Source: Bacteroidales bacterium (GTDB taxonomy: Bacteria > Bacteroidota > Bacteroidia > Bacteroidales > UBA932). Taken from it: a stretch of 64,000 nucleotides of DNA. The stretch spans positions 62,001 to 126,000 of the forward strand of contig JAFWRQ010000003.1 in NCBI GenBank assembly GCA_017519865.1, in the 5' to 3' direction. Position 1 is the stretch's first letter. Each line of letters begins with the position of its first letter. Below the pieces are notes generated by a model, which was given only the letters and a program-made list of their open reading frames with translations, ran no database searches and had not been told where the DNA came from. The position numbers were made by a program, and so were the translations under genes. Shown here one piece after another: positions 15,776-24,956 of the stretch.

Positions 15776-18001
15776 ATGCGTAAAACCGTTACCCTTTTGG
15801 CGGGCTTCTGCCTGCTCCTGGCATCCTGCTCCGACCGGCAGGTCATTATCGACGATTTCGAATCGGGCAATCTGGACAAGTGGACGATTGAGGGAAATGC
15901 CTTTCCGATGACTCCCAAGAGTGTTTCGGACCACCCCGGAATCAGCGGCGTGGAAGGAGGCTTCTTCGCGGGAAGCGATTGCGAAGGTGAGAGCGTAATG
16001 TCCGGTTCCGGACAGATGACTTCCGTACCCTTCACCGTCAGCCGTGACTATGTGAACTTCCTGCTCGGAGGTACTTCCGACCGGTTCGGCAGCCGTTTCG
16101 TAACTGTCGAACTGCTTGTCGACGGCGAACCTGTCCTGGCCACACATCCGCGGTCTTCCAGTGAAGAGGTGCTGGAGTGGTGCTCCTGGGACGTACGTGA
16201 ATACAAGGGCCGCAGCGCCAGCGTACGGGTCAAGGTGGATCCCGTAACCATGCGTTATCCTCTCAGCTCGAAGTCCGTCATCATCGATCAGGTGATGCAG
16301 TCGAACCGGAAGATGGGTACATTCAATGATTTGCTTTCGATGCCTGTCAAGGTCACTGACGACTGGCTCCTCATCCCGTCGTCCAACTCCGGACGGGGTT
16401 CGTCACTGTCGATTCTTTGTGACGGGGAGAATATCCTGGGAGGGGCTCAGAACATCAACCTCGCAGAAGGGACGGCAGACTATAACATACCGGTGAACGT
16501 TTCAGCCTACAAGGGCAAGACTATCGAGCTGCGGCTCACTTCAGTGGACGACGGGGACCTTACGGTAACGGGGCTTACGCAGGGTTCCGATCGCGGCATC
16601 GACTATGATGAGCCTTACAGGCAGGTCTATCATTTCACACCTGACTTCGGCTGGACCAACGACCCGAACGGAATGGTCTATTACGATGGCGAGTATCACC
16701 TGGCCTATCAAGCCAATCCTTACGGCACCAAGCATTCCAACATGCACTGGGGCAATGCGGTATCGACCGACCTGGTCCACTGGCAGGATCTCCCGTTCAT
16801 AATCGCGCCTGACGGGCTTGGTTCCATATTCTCCGGCAGCGCGGTCGTTGACACGGACAACACCGCAGGCTTCGGCAAGAACGCCATCATCGGTATGTAC
16901 ACGTCAGCGAGCAGAACCCAGAAGCAGAGCATCGCATACAGTACCGACCGCGGCCGCACCTATACCAAGTATGAAGGCAATCCTGTCCTCTCCGACGATG
17001 AGAAGCAGCCCAACTTCCGCGATCCGAAGGTCATACGTTACGGAGACGGCTGGGTCGTGTGTGTGGCTGCCGGAGACGTGATCGCATTCTACGGTTCGGA
17101 CAATCTGAAGGATTGGACCAAACTCAGCGAGTTCGGCAAGGGGATAGGTTCCCACGCCGCCGTCTGGGAGTGTCCGGACCTCCTGAAATTCGACTATAAC
17201 GGCCGAGAGAAATGGGTCCTGATCGTAAACATCAACCCCGGCGGCCCCAACGGGGGCAGTGTCGCGCAATACTTCATCGGAAGTTTCGATGGCCGTACCT
17301 TCAAGGCGGACGACCTGCCCTATCCCCTGTGGATTGACGAGGGCACCGACAACTATGCCGGCGTTACCTTCAGCAATACCGGAGACCGTCATATCTTCCT
17401 CGGATGGATGAGCAACTGGCTCTACTCCAATATGGTCCCTACCATCAATTTCCGCAACAGCATGACCCTTGCCCGTGACCTCTCCCTGAAGGACAACGGA
17501 CGTCATCTGTTCCTCGCCAGCGTCCCTTCGCCCGAGATCTACGCCGCTCGCGGCGAGGCCCGTGAGGTGGAGGTCCCCCACCTGAACGGAGGTTTCAGCG
17601 TGGACAGCATACTTCCGGACAACAAGGGAGCCTACGAGATCGATTTCACCATAAAGCCGGGAAAGGACGACAGGCTGACCTTCAAACTGATGAACGGCAA
17701 GGGTGAAGAGATGGTCTATACTTTCGATTTCAAGGCCCTGACACTCAATCTCGACCGGTCCCGCAGCGGTATCGTGGATTTCTACAGGGGTTTCGCCAAG
17801 ACCGACATCCTGACACACCTCGTCAGACGGGACAGTTATCCCGTGCAGGTGTTCGTCGACCGCCAGTCCATCGAGGTTTTCGTGGGAGACGGCGACCTCA
17901 CCTTCACCAACTGCATGTTCCCTACGGAAGTCTACAACCGTCTGGAACTCTCTTCCGGCGACTGCAGCGTTTCGGATATGAAAATCTTTGAAATCAAATA
18001 G
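15776..18001 (+). CDS. GH32 fructosidase lipoprotein with N-terminal accessory domain
   Basis: The protein is 741 aa. The lipobox LLLASC (Cys18) suggests outer-membrane anchoring. Residues of about 20-275 form beta-rich accessory domain(s), as in some Bacteroides GH32 enzymes. The five-bladed catalytic domain has all three acids: WTNDPNG (nucleophile Asp296), FRDPKV (Asp416) and ECPD (acid/base Glu465). The C terminus is the usual GH32 beta sandwich with the SIEVFVGDGD strand. It should release fructose from sucrose, levan or inulin; exo or endo mode cannot be read from sequence. It lies 25 bp after the regulator and is followed by a terminator. Confidence 0.93.
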   Translation: MRKTVTLLAGFCLLLASCSDRQVIIDDFESGNLDKWTIEGNAFPMTPKSVSDHPGISGVEGGFFAGSDCEGESVMSGSGQMTSVPFTVSRDYVNFLLGGTSDRFGSRFVTVELLVDGEPVLATHPRSSSEEVLEWCSWDVREYKGRSASVRVKVDPVTMRYPLSSKSVIIDQVMQSNRKMGTFNDLLSMPVKVTDDWLLIPSSNSGRGSSLSILCDGENILGGAQNINLAEGTADYNIPVNVSAYKGKTIELRLTSVDDGDLTVTGLTQGSDRGIDYDEPYRQVYHFTPDFGWTNDPNGMVYYDGEYHLAYQANPYGTKHSNMHWGNAVSTDLVHWQDLPFIIAPDGLGSIFSGSAVVDTDNTAGFGKNAIIGMYTSASRTQKQSIAYSTDRGRTYTKYEGNPVLSDDEKQPNFRDPKVIRYGDGWVVCVAAGDVIAFYGSDNLKDWTKLSEFGKGIGSHAAVWECPDLLKFDYNGREKWVLIVNINPGGPNGGSVAQYFIGSFDGRTFKADDLPYPLWIDEGTDNYAGVTFSNTGDRHIFLGWMSNWLYSNMVPTINFRNSMTLARDLSLKDNGRHLFLASVPSPEIYAARGEAREVEVPHLNGGFSVDSILPDNKGAYEIDFTIKPGKDDRLTFKLMNGKGEEMVYTFDFKALTLNLDRSRSGIVDFYRGFAKTDILTHLVRRDSYPVQVFVDRQSIEVFVGDGDLTFTNCMFPTEVYNRLELSSGDCSVSDMKIFEIK

Positions 18002-18036
18002 ATACCTCCTTTCCTGAAATACTGCCGCCTGTGCCT

Positions 18037-18070
18037 ATGGACTGTCTTGAGGAAAGATAGTCCATTTTTT
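18037..18070 (+). terminator. Terminator after the first GH32 gene
   Basis: A 12-bp stem has ATGGACT (18037-18043) pairing with AGTCCAT (18059-18065), and inner GTCTT pairing with AAGAT including one G-T. The loop has 5 nt and a T run (18065-18070) follows. It closes the SGNH-regulator-GH32 unit. Confidence 0.82.
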
Positions 18071-18141
18071 AAGAACGATAGTGAAAGCCTTATTTCTTGT
18101 TGTTGGCTTTATTTGCGTAAGTAAAGATAAAATCACACAGT

Positions 18142-19869
18142 ATGAAAAGGTTTTTTCTAGTCTCCATCCTTGCATTGATTTCCTTCTCCGGAATCAATGC
18201 TCAGATAGTTAAATCCAAAGTGATTGACGGAGGCGGCTCCGGACCTTTCAAGGCCCTCGTCGTCAGTGAACAGACCCTTCCCGAATTCACTGTATACCGT
18301 CCGGAGAGGTTGCTTGAAGCTGCCGGAGCGGACGGGATCCTCCCCGTCATCATTTTCGGCAATGGCGGCTGCGTCAACACTTCCGTAGGCCACGAGCGTT
18401 TCCTCAATGACCTGGCCTCCTACGGCTATGTCATAGTGGCCATCGGCCCTTTCCAGGCCGGCAGCGACTCGCGTACCATACCGGAGTCGAGGGTTTCAAC
18501 CGAGTCTTATCTCATGCACAAGGGCTTAGACTGGATCTGCAACCAGGCCCGCGATGAGAAGAGCGAGTATTTCGGGAGCGTCAACGTAAATCAGGTGGCC
18601 TCGATGGGTATGTCCTGCGGCGGTGCCCAGGCTATGTACCTGTCCTCCGATCCCAGGGTCAAGACCCTCGTAATGCTCAATTCCGGAATGGGTACCGTTA
18701 CTATGGCGAATGCCAGCAGAGTCAATGTACTGGCCGTCCACAGCCCAACCGTCTATATAACTGGTGGAGAGGAGGATATCGCTTACAAGAATGCGGAGGC
18801 CGACTATGAGCTCATCGATGATGTTCCCGTTGCCTGGGTTAATCTCCCGGTCGGGCACGGAGGCACTTACGCCGATGAGTTCGGCGGCGAGTTCTCCCGA
18901 ATGACCCGCACCTGGCTCGACTATGTGTTCAAGGGACACAACGAGGGAGAGCGTGTTTTCAAGGACCTTGACCTGACGGGATTTGATGGCTGGACGGCCC
19001 AGTCCAAGAACTTCGAAGGCCGCCTTGTCCCCCGTGCCAATCGGGATGCTACGATGGAGGCATACCGCGCGCTGCGTCCGACTCCGGACAAGTGGGCGAA
19101 ACCTACGGGCCCCTACAAGGTGGTGATGGAAGTTGACGAGACCTGTCCCGACCATACTATCTACCGTCCTGAGGACCTGAGCAAGTTCTCCGCCAAGAAT
19201 CCTCTTCCGATCATCGTAATGTCCGGTCCCGGATGCGACTATGACGGAGATTCCTACCGCCCGTTCTGGACCGAGGTTGCTTCTTACGGCTATGTGATCG
19301 TCGCTTCAGGACTTCCGGTCAAGGAAGGTTTACGCGCTGCAATGGGTTTCAACAAGGTTTCCAGTTACGAGGCCGCCCTCGATTGGGCCGCGAAGGAGAA
19401 CGCCCGCAAGGACAGTAAGTATTATGGTAAGCTTGCCCCGGACAACTGTGCCGCGATGGGACAGTCCTGTGGAGGTTTCCTGACCGCTTCCTATATGAGC
19501 GATCCCAGGATGAAGTGCCTGATGTTCTGGAATGCCGGTGGCACCCCGACAGGTGAGGATGCGGCGCAGCCTTCCATGCCGGTGGCCTTCTTCTCCGCCG
19601 ACAACGACATGGCCCTGGCCGGGGCGACCGCTTCCTACAATGCGGTCACCGCAGTGCCCGCTTTCTTCGGCAGGTGCGATATTCCCGGTGACGCTCATGG
19701 CGGCACCTTCCGCGAGGTCAACGGAGGCCCTTACGGCAAAGCCGCGGTGGCATGGCTCAACTGGCATCTGAAGGGCCAGACCAAGTATGCCAAGAATTTC
19801 AGGCCCGGCAAGGCCGGCCTCTTCAAGGACGCCCGTTGGCTCGAGACCCAATCCAAGAATATCAAGTAA
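18142..19869 (+). CDS. Secreted tandem alpha/beta hydrolase with GxSCGG elbows
   Basis: The protein is 575 aa with a signal peptide (about 1-20). It is built from two homologous alpha/beta hydrolase domains, about 25-275 and 318-550. Each has a chlorophyllase/dienelactone-hydrolase-like layout: PVIIFGNGGC and PIIVMSGPGC strands, SYGYVIVA in both, then nucleophile elbows GMSCGG (Ser158) and GQSCGG (Ser442), and C-terminal GHGGTY (His239) and AHGGTF. Both domains keep their Ser and His, so both may be active. The Cys after Ser is unusual. Substrate unknown; an acyl ester of the sugar targeted by this locus is the best guess. It lies alone between a terminator and the next promoter. Confidence 0.82.
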   Translation: MKRFFLVSILALISFSGINAQIVKSKVIDGGGSGPFKALVVSEQTLPEFTVYRPERLLEAAGADGILPVIIFGNGGCVNTSVGHERFLNDLASYGYVIVAIGPFQAGSDSRTIPESRVSTESYLMHKGLDWICNQARDEKSEYFGSVNVNQVASMGMSCGGAQAMYLSSDPRVKTLVMLNSGMGTVTMANASRVNVLAVHSPTVYITGGEEDIAYKNAEADYELIDDVPVAWVNLPVGHGGTYADEFGGEFSRMTRTWLDYVFKGHNEGERVFKDLDLTGFDGWTAQSKNFEGRLVPRANRDATMEAYRALRPTPDKWAKPTGPYKVVMEVDETCPDHTIYRPEDLSKFSAKNPLPIIVMSGPGCDYDGDSYRPFWTEVASYGYVIVASGLPVKEGLRAAMGFNKVSSYEAALDWAAKENARKDSKYYGKLAPDNCAAMGQSCGGFLTASYMSDPRMKCLMFWNAGGTPTGEDAAQPSMPVAFFSADNDMALAGATASYNAVTAVPAFFGRCDIPGDAHGGTFREVNGGPYGKAAVAWLNWHLKGQTKYAKNFRPGKAGLFKDARWLETQSKNIK

Positions 19870-19953
19870 CACCGTTTGTGAATAAAACGGCGCTGCTTGT
19901 CCTGTATCAGCATAAGATTTCTAAACCACACGTTAACGTATGTGGGAAAATTG

Positions 19954-19961
19954 TAAATTTG
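19954..19961 (+). promoter_or_regulatory. -7 box of the GH13-esterase-GH32 unit
   Basis: TAAATTTG at 19954-19961 matches TAnnTTTG, 20 nt before the GH13 ATG at 19981. No good -33 TTTG is seen, which would suit an activator-dependent promoter. Confidence 0.55.
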
Positions 19962-19980
19962 TATGTAAAAACATCTGACT

Positions 19981-21726
19981 ATGAATAAATACAGGACTTT
20001 CCTTTCTCTGACGCTCTTCCTTCTGCTTGTGACCTCTGGCGCATATGCCCAGAAGCCGTCGCAGCCCTCGTGGCTCAGCGACGCCGTGTTTTACCAGATT
20101 TATCCCTCGTCCTTCCAGGACAGCAACGGGGACGGCTATGGTGACCTTCAGGGCATCATTTCCCGTCTGGACTACATCAAGTCCATCGGCGTTACGGCCA
20201 TCTGGCTGAACCCGGTTTATGTGTCCGGCTGGACAGACGGTGGATATGATATCATAGACTACTACCGCGTTGACAAACGCTTCGGAGACAACGATGACCT
20301 GATCGAACTGATCCGGGAAGCCCATTCCCGGGGGATCAAGGTCGTCATGGACTTGGTGGCCGGCCACTCATCCGACCAGTGCGAGTGGTTCCTTCAGTCG
20401 AAGGAAGGCTCCAATCTCCGTTACTCCGACTACTACATCTGGCCTTCGTTCAAGCCTGAGGAGAGCGCCCCCGCACAGGGCGGCCAGGCGGACTATGCCG
20501 CCCTGATGAACTCCAACAACTCCCTGATCCGCAAGTTCGTCGCCACCGACGCCCCCCGCGGACCGTATTATGTCAAGAACTTCTTCGACACCCAGCCTGC
20601 CCTTAACTTCGGCTTCGCCAATCCCGATCCCGAGCATCCCTGGGAGCAGGCCGTGGATGCCCCCGGCCCCATGGCAATGCGCCGGGAGATCAAGAACATC
20701 ATGTCCTTCTGGATGGACAAGGGCGTGGACGGTTTCCGTGTGGACATGGCGGCCAGCCTCGTGAAGAACGACTTCGACAAAGCTGCAACCATCAAGTTGT
20801 GGAAGGAGGATTTCACTAAGTGGTTTGACGAAGAATACCCCGAAGGTATCCTGATCGCCGAGTGGTTCAATCCCGCTCAGTCCGTCGCCGCAGCCAACTT
20901 CGACCTCGACTTCTTCTGCCACGACGGACAGTACAACTATTCCACGCTGTTCTTCTACGGCAGGAGGGGTTTCGGGCCCAATGCTGCTCCGTCCGTGCCT
21001 TATTTCGACAAGGCCGGCGCCGGAGAGCTCAAGACCTGGTATGACCTCTATACCTATCAGTACGATGCTGTGAAAGGCAACGGTTATGTATGTATGCCTT
21101 CCGGCAACCACGACTTCAACCGTGTCTGTACCGAAGGACGTACTGATCCCGAGGAATTAAAGGTCGCGATGACATTCTTCCTTACAATGCCTGGCGTTCC
21201 GTTCATCTTCTACGGTGACGAGATCGGTCTCAAGCAGAATCCCCAAGCTCCTTCAACTGATGGGTCCGGCGGCCGTGCCGGCTGCCGCATCCCCATGCTC
21301 TGGGACGGTACCGCCAACGGCGGCTTCTCCACGGCACCCATCGACAAGATCTACATCCCTCAGGATCCCGATCCGAACCGCATGACCGTGGAGAAGGAAG
21401 AGAACGACCCTGCATCCCTGCTGAACTATGTGCGGACCATGCTCAGGCTCCGCAAGGACGTCAAGGCACTTGGCGCAGATGCATCCTGGCGCCTTGTCAG
21501 CAGCCTGGACCAGCCGTATCCGATGGTCTATGAGCGTTCCCGGCAGGGCGAGCGTTGCTGGGTCGTGCTCAACCCTTCCGGCAAGCAGGTGGAGGTGACG
21601 CTCCCGAAGGAGGACGCCAAGCCGGAAATTATCGGCGGCAACTACAGTAAATGTACGTATAAACAGACCAAGAAGGGCGACACTATCCAGTTATCTGCTG
21701 TCTCTGCCGCCATCTTCAAATTCTAA
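19981..21726 (+). CDS. Secreted GH13-family alpha-glycosidase
   Basis: The protein is 581 aa with a signal peptide (about 1-23). The GH13 barrel is complete: DSNGDGYGDL calcium loop (about 47-56), GFRVDMAA (nucleophile Asp255), LIAEWF (acid/base Glu294) and SGNHDFN (Asp378). Region I reads DLVAGHS, with Gly where most GH13 enzymes have Asn. A small beta domain C ends the protein. The calcium loop is typical of the oligo-1,6-glucosidase/trehalose synthase/sucrose-active side of GH13 rather than classical amylases. In a GH32 locus it may attack the glucosyl side of sucrose or a glucosylated fructan end, but specificity is inferred. The next gene starts 20 bp later, so it probably heads an operon. 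Confidence 0.9.
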   Translation: MNKYRTFLSLTLFLLLVTSGAYAQKPSQPSWLSDAVFYQIYPSSFQDSNGDGYGDLQGIISRLDYIKSIGVTAIWLNPVYVSGWTDGGYDIIDYYRVDKRFGDNDDLIELIREAHSRGIKVVMDLVAGHSSDQCEWFLQSKEGSNLRYSDYYIWPSFKPEESAPAQGGQADYAALMNSNNSLIRKFVATDAPRGPYYVKNFFDTQPALNFGFANPDPEHPWEQAVDAPGPMAMRREIKNIMSFWMDKGVDGFRVDMAASLVKNDFDKAATIKLWKEDFTKWFDEEYPEGILIAEWFNPAQSVAAANFDLDFFCHDGQYNYSTLFFYGRRGFGPNAAPSVPYFDKAGAGELKTWYDLYTYQYDAVKGNGYVCMPSGNHDFNRVCTEGRTDPEELKVAMTFFLTMPGVPFIFYGDEIGLKQNPQAPSTDGSGGRAGCRIPMLWDGTANGGFSTAPIDKIYIPQDPDPNRMTVEKEENDPASLLNYVRTMLRLRKDVKALGADASWRLVSSLDQPYPMVYERSRQGERCWVVLNPSGKQVEVTLPKEDAKPEIIGGNYSKCTYKQTKKGDTIQLSAVSAAIFKF

Positions 21727-21745
21727 ATCAGCAATTATTCAGACA

Positions 21746-22714
21746 ATGAGATTTCCCTATTTCCTTTCATTAGTCGCTGCAGCGTTCTTTATGTCGACCT
21801 CCTGTGGCATTGACAAAACTGCCGGTACCGTGGGCGACGGCAATCCTGAAAAGCCCAATGTTTCCGTTGGCAAACTCGATTTCTATCCGAACTTCGAATC
21901 CAAGTCTGGGCTGGTAACACCGAGAAACGTGTATGTCTGGCTTCCGGAGAACTATTCGAAAAGCAAGAAATACGCTGTTATATATATGAGTGACGGTCAG
22001 AATCTTTTCGATCCCGAGAAAATGTTCAACCATCAGGAATGGCGTGTCGACGAAGTCGTGGGCGGTCTTCTTGAAGAAGGGAAGATCCAGAATTGCATCG
22101 TCGTAGGCGTGGCCAACTCCTTCCGTACGAGGAGCCAGGAGTATTTCCCGCAGGATGTGTTCAATCTATATTCACCTGAACTGAAGGAGTATTCTGCGAG
22201 CAAGAGACTGGGCGAAGACGACCTCCTTGGCAACAACTACTTGAAGTTCCTCGTCGAAGAGCTTAAACCTTTCATAGATGAAACTTATTCAACACGCAGG
22301 GACCGGAACCATACATTCCATATGGGGTCCAGCATGGGAGGGCTGATATCCTCCTATGCCGTGGCCAAGTATCCTGACGTGTTCGGCGGAGCAGGCTGCC
22401 TTTCTACCCACTCCGTTCTCTATATCACCAACTACGATGCCGAGCAGGAGTTCATCGACCCCGCAAACCAGTGCTATGTGGACTACCTGAGGGCAAACCT
22501 CAAGCCCAACAGTTGCAAGATTTATATGGACCGCGGAGACCAGACACTCGACGCGCAGTATCCCAAGTATCAGGACCGCCTGGACAGGATGTTCAAGGAT
22601 GCCGGCTGGGACGATGCCCATTATGTCAGTAAGGTTTACCCTGGCCTGGCCCATGTCGAGGATTCCTGGGCATCGCGTCTGGATGTCCCCGTTCTCTATC
22701 TTCTCGGAAAATAG
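21746..22714 (+). CDS. Esterase, PF00756 family, lipoprotein
   Basis: The protein is 322 aa. The signal ends in FMSTSC (Cys20), predicting a lipoprotein. The core has the family pattern: NVYVWLPENY, YMSDGQNLFD, GVANSFRTRSQEY, then the nucleophile elbow GSSMGG (Ser196) and a late His in LAHVEDSW. It is related to enterochelin and feruloyl esterases. It is downstream of GH13 by 20 bp and 11 bp upstream of another hydrolase, in an uninterrupted run of five esterases. It probably deacylates a sugar ester at the surface or in the periplasm. Confidence 0.85.
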   Translation: MRFPYFLSLVAAAFFMSTSCGIDKTAGTVGDGNPEKPNVSVGKLDFYPNFESKSGLVTPRNVYVWLPENYSKSKKYAVIYMSDGQNLFDPEKMFNHQEWRVDEVVGGLLEEGKIQNCIVVGVANSFRTRSQEYFPQDVFNLYSPELKEYSASKRLGEDDLLGNNYLKFLVEELKPFIDETYSTRRDRNHTFHMGSSMGGLISSYAVAKYPDVFGGAGCLSTHSVLYITNYDAEQEFIDPANQCYVDYLRANLKPNSCKIYMDRGDQTLDAQYPKYQDRLDRMFKDAGWDDAHYVSKVYPGLAHVEDSWASRLDVPVLYLLGK

Positions 22715-22724
22715 TATCTGAAAG

Positions 22725-23852
22725 ATGAAAACTCAAAGATCCTTGATGGTCATCGCCGCCTTTGCGGCAATGTCATCCACCCTCCTCGCACAGCCCAACA
22801 TCGACCTGCGTCCCGACAGGACGGTCTTCTTCTATGCCAAGGACGCCAAGGTCGCCGCCGCTGCTGTCAAGGATGATCCCGTGATAGCGAAAAAGGTCGA
22901 AACCCTGGCGATTCCCATCCAGAACCCCACCGATGCGCCCGGTCCGGAGACCATCGACAAGGCCGGCTCCATTTCAAATGTGTCGGAATATGCAAGGATG
23001 GATATCTATCAGCCGGAGAACCCCAACGGCCAGATGGTCATCGTCTGCCCCGGCGGTGCATACGCCCTGATTGCAACCTACAACGAGGGAATTTACCCCG
23101 CGGACTGGCTGGTGAAGCAAGGCGTGACCGTAGGCGTCCTGAAATACCGTATGCCTAACGGCACCTGGGGCGCTCCCCTTGAGGATGTGCACAATGCTTT
23201 CAGGTATGCGCGCAGCCACGCAGAAGAACTCGGAGTAAAGAAGGTCGGCATTATGGGATTCTCCGCAGGCGGCCATCTGGCGGCCAGCGGCGTAGTCCTT
23301 TACGACGATCCCGTCACGCGCCCTGATTTCGGCATCCTTATCTATCCGGTAATCTCGTTGGACGCCTCCATTACCCACGCAGGCTCGCGTTACGCCCTCA
23401 TCGGAAACGACACTGTATGGAATGATCGTGCGGGCTATACCATGGACGAGTTCCTTGCCAGGCAGGCCCAGCGCGACGCCCTCGTCGAGAAGTTCTCCTG
23501 CGAGAAGCAGGTCACTCCCGATACTCCTCCAGTATTCCTTGCCCTCTGCTTCGATGATATGATCGTGCCTCCCCAGAACAGCCTGCGTTTCTACGAGGCT
23601 TGCCTCAAGAACAGGGTTACGGCCGAAATGCACATTTTCCCTAAAGGCGTCCACGGCTGGGGCTTCACCCTCAAGGAGTATGGTATGAACGACAATATGG
23701 AGTATTGCCGTTCGGAGCTCCTCAATTCGCTCTCGCGCTGGCTCGGCGGCCTCGAAGAGATGGAGGCTGCCAGGAAGGCTGCGGCACAGAGAGGTGGAAT
23801 GGGGGGCTTCGGCGGCGGGATGCCCGGAGTCCAGCGTCCCCAGGGATTCTGA
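22725..23852 (+). CDS. Secreted alpha/beta hydrolase, sugar acyl-esterase type
   Basis: The protein is 375 aa with a type I signal peptide (about 1-22). The esterase/lipase core has MVIVCPGGAY (oxyanion), GIMGFSAGGHLAAS (nucleophile Ser180), a catalytic Asp region in PPVFLALCFDDMIV and His in KGVHGWG. This pattern is close to the BD-FAE-like acyl-esterases found in Bacteroidetes glycan loci. The C-terminal tail is Gly/Met-rich (RGGMGGFGGGMPG) and probably disordered. The next gene starts 36 bp later. Confidence 0.84.
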   Translation: MKTQRSLMVIAAFAAMSSTLLAQPNIDLRPDRTVFFYAKDAKVAAAAVKDDPVIAKKVETLAIPIQNPTDAPGPETIDKAGSISNVSEYARMDIYQPENPNGQMVIVCPGGAYALIATYNEGIYPADWLVKQGVTVGVLKYRMPNGTWGAPLEDVHNAFRYARSHAEELGVKKVGIMGFSAGGHLAASGVVLYDDPVTRPDFGILIYPVISLDASITHAGSRYALIGNDTVWNDRAGYTMDEFLARQAQRDALVEKFSCEKQVTPDTPPVFLALCFDDMIVPPQNSLRFYEACLKNRVTAEMHIFPKGVHGWGFTLKEYGMNDNMEYCRSELLNSLSRWLGGLEEMEAARKAAAQRGGMGGFGGGMPGVQRPQGF

Positions 23853-23888
23853 CAACCAGCGTCATTTAATGATAAAACATATCAGACC

Positions 23889-24923
23889 ATGAAGAGATTA
23901 CTGATTATCGGGACTGTCCTCCTGATGGCGTTTTTAGCCCAGGCCAATGCCCAGCCCCAAATACAGCAGCAGGCAATCGTTTCCAAGGCCGACGTGACTA
24001 CTGTCGAGTTCGTAGTCCGCGACTCAAAGCCCATCCTTATGGACATCTACCAGTTCAAGGACCAAAAAACCGAAGGCGGACGTCCGGTGTTCATCTATTC
24101 GTTCGGCGGTGCCTGGGCGGTGGGGTCCAGGGTGGACGCCCTCTGCAACCCGCTGTATGACCATCTTTGCGAAAAAGGCTGGGTGTGCGTCGCCATCGAC
24201 TACCGTCTCGGCTCCGCCCGCGGAAGGGATGGAAAGCCGCTCATCACACCTCCGGAAGGATACAATCCTTTCCAATATTCGATAGACATCGGCGTCGAAG
24301 ATCTCTATGCCGCCACGACCTGGCTCATCAAGCACGCCGACGAATATAACATCGATCCGGAAAAGATCGTCATCAGCGGCAGCAGCGCCGGTGCCATAAA
24401 CAGCATGAACGCCGAGTATTATATCTGCTCGGGCCATAAGATCGCGAAGGAGAACCTTCCCGAAGGCTTCAACTATGCCGGAGTGGTCCCTATGGCCGGC
24501 GCGGTCTATCTGACCGGAGAGAACGAGACGGAGTTGAAATGGGGCAAGAAACCCTGCCCGATGTGTTTCTTCCACGGTTCTGCAGACCCGACCGTGACCT
24601 TCGATATGGAGCGCGGCCCCAGCCGCCACGGTTTCGGTCCCTATTATGTCAGTCAGCAGCTCTATGCGATGGATGTCCCGTATATGCTCAACGAGTACTT
24701 CGGCGGCGACCACTGTATGGCGCTCCTGCCCCTGAAATGGTTCTGGAACGAGATTGACTCGTTCCTCGACAGGATCGTCCTCGGCGGCCAGAACATCAAG
24801 GTCCACTCTGTCGAGAGGTCGGACAAGCCCCGTACTGACGCCAACTGGCTCGACACTGTACGCCCCGGCCAATATCAGGCAGTGAACCGTATGCGCGGCC
24901 AGGGCGACGTCCCTCAACGGTAA
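23889..24923 (+). CDS. Secreted alpha/beta hydrolase, carboxylesterase-like
   Basis: The protein is 344 aa with a signal peptide (about 1-21). It has an oxyanion strand PVFIYSFGGAW, AIDYRLGSARG and the nucleophile elbow ISGSSAGA (Ser166), then a possible acid in FHGSADPTVTFD and His in GGDHCMALL. The layout is that of hormone-sensitive-lipase/BD-FAE-like esterases, but with FGG in place of HGGG. It lies within the operon-like esterase run with a 33-bp gap to the next gene. Substrate unknown. Confidence 0.82.
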   Translation: MKRLLIIGTVLLMAFLAQANAQPQIQQQAIVSKADVTTVEFVVRDSKPILMDIYQFKDQKTEGGRPVFIYSFGGAWAVGSRVDALCNPLYDHLCEKGWVCVAIDYRLGSARGRDGKPLITPPEGYNPFQYSIDIGVEDLYAATTWLIKHADEYNIDPEKIVISGSSAGAINSMNAEYYICSGHKIAKENLPEGFNYAGVVPMAGAVYLTGENETELKWGKKPCPMCFFHGSADPTVTFDMERGPSRHGFGPYYVSQQLYAMDVPYMLNEYFGGDHCMALLPLKWFWNEIDSFLDRIVLGGQNIKVHSVERSDKPRTDANWLDTVRPGQYQAVNRMRGQGDVPQR

Positions 24924-24956
24924 TGACTTGAAAAAACTGTAATTTGAATAACTATC

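Noticed and set aside
19872-19890. Terminator after the tandem hydrolase (CCGTTT / AAACGG)
   Set aside because: The stem is only 6 bp and no T run follows.
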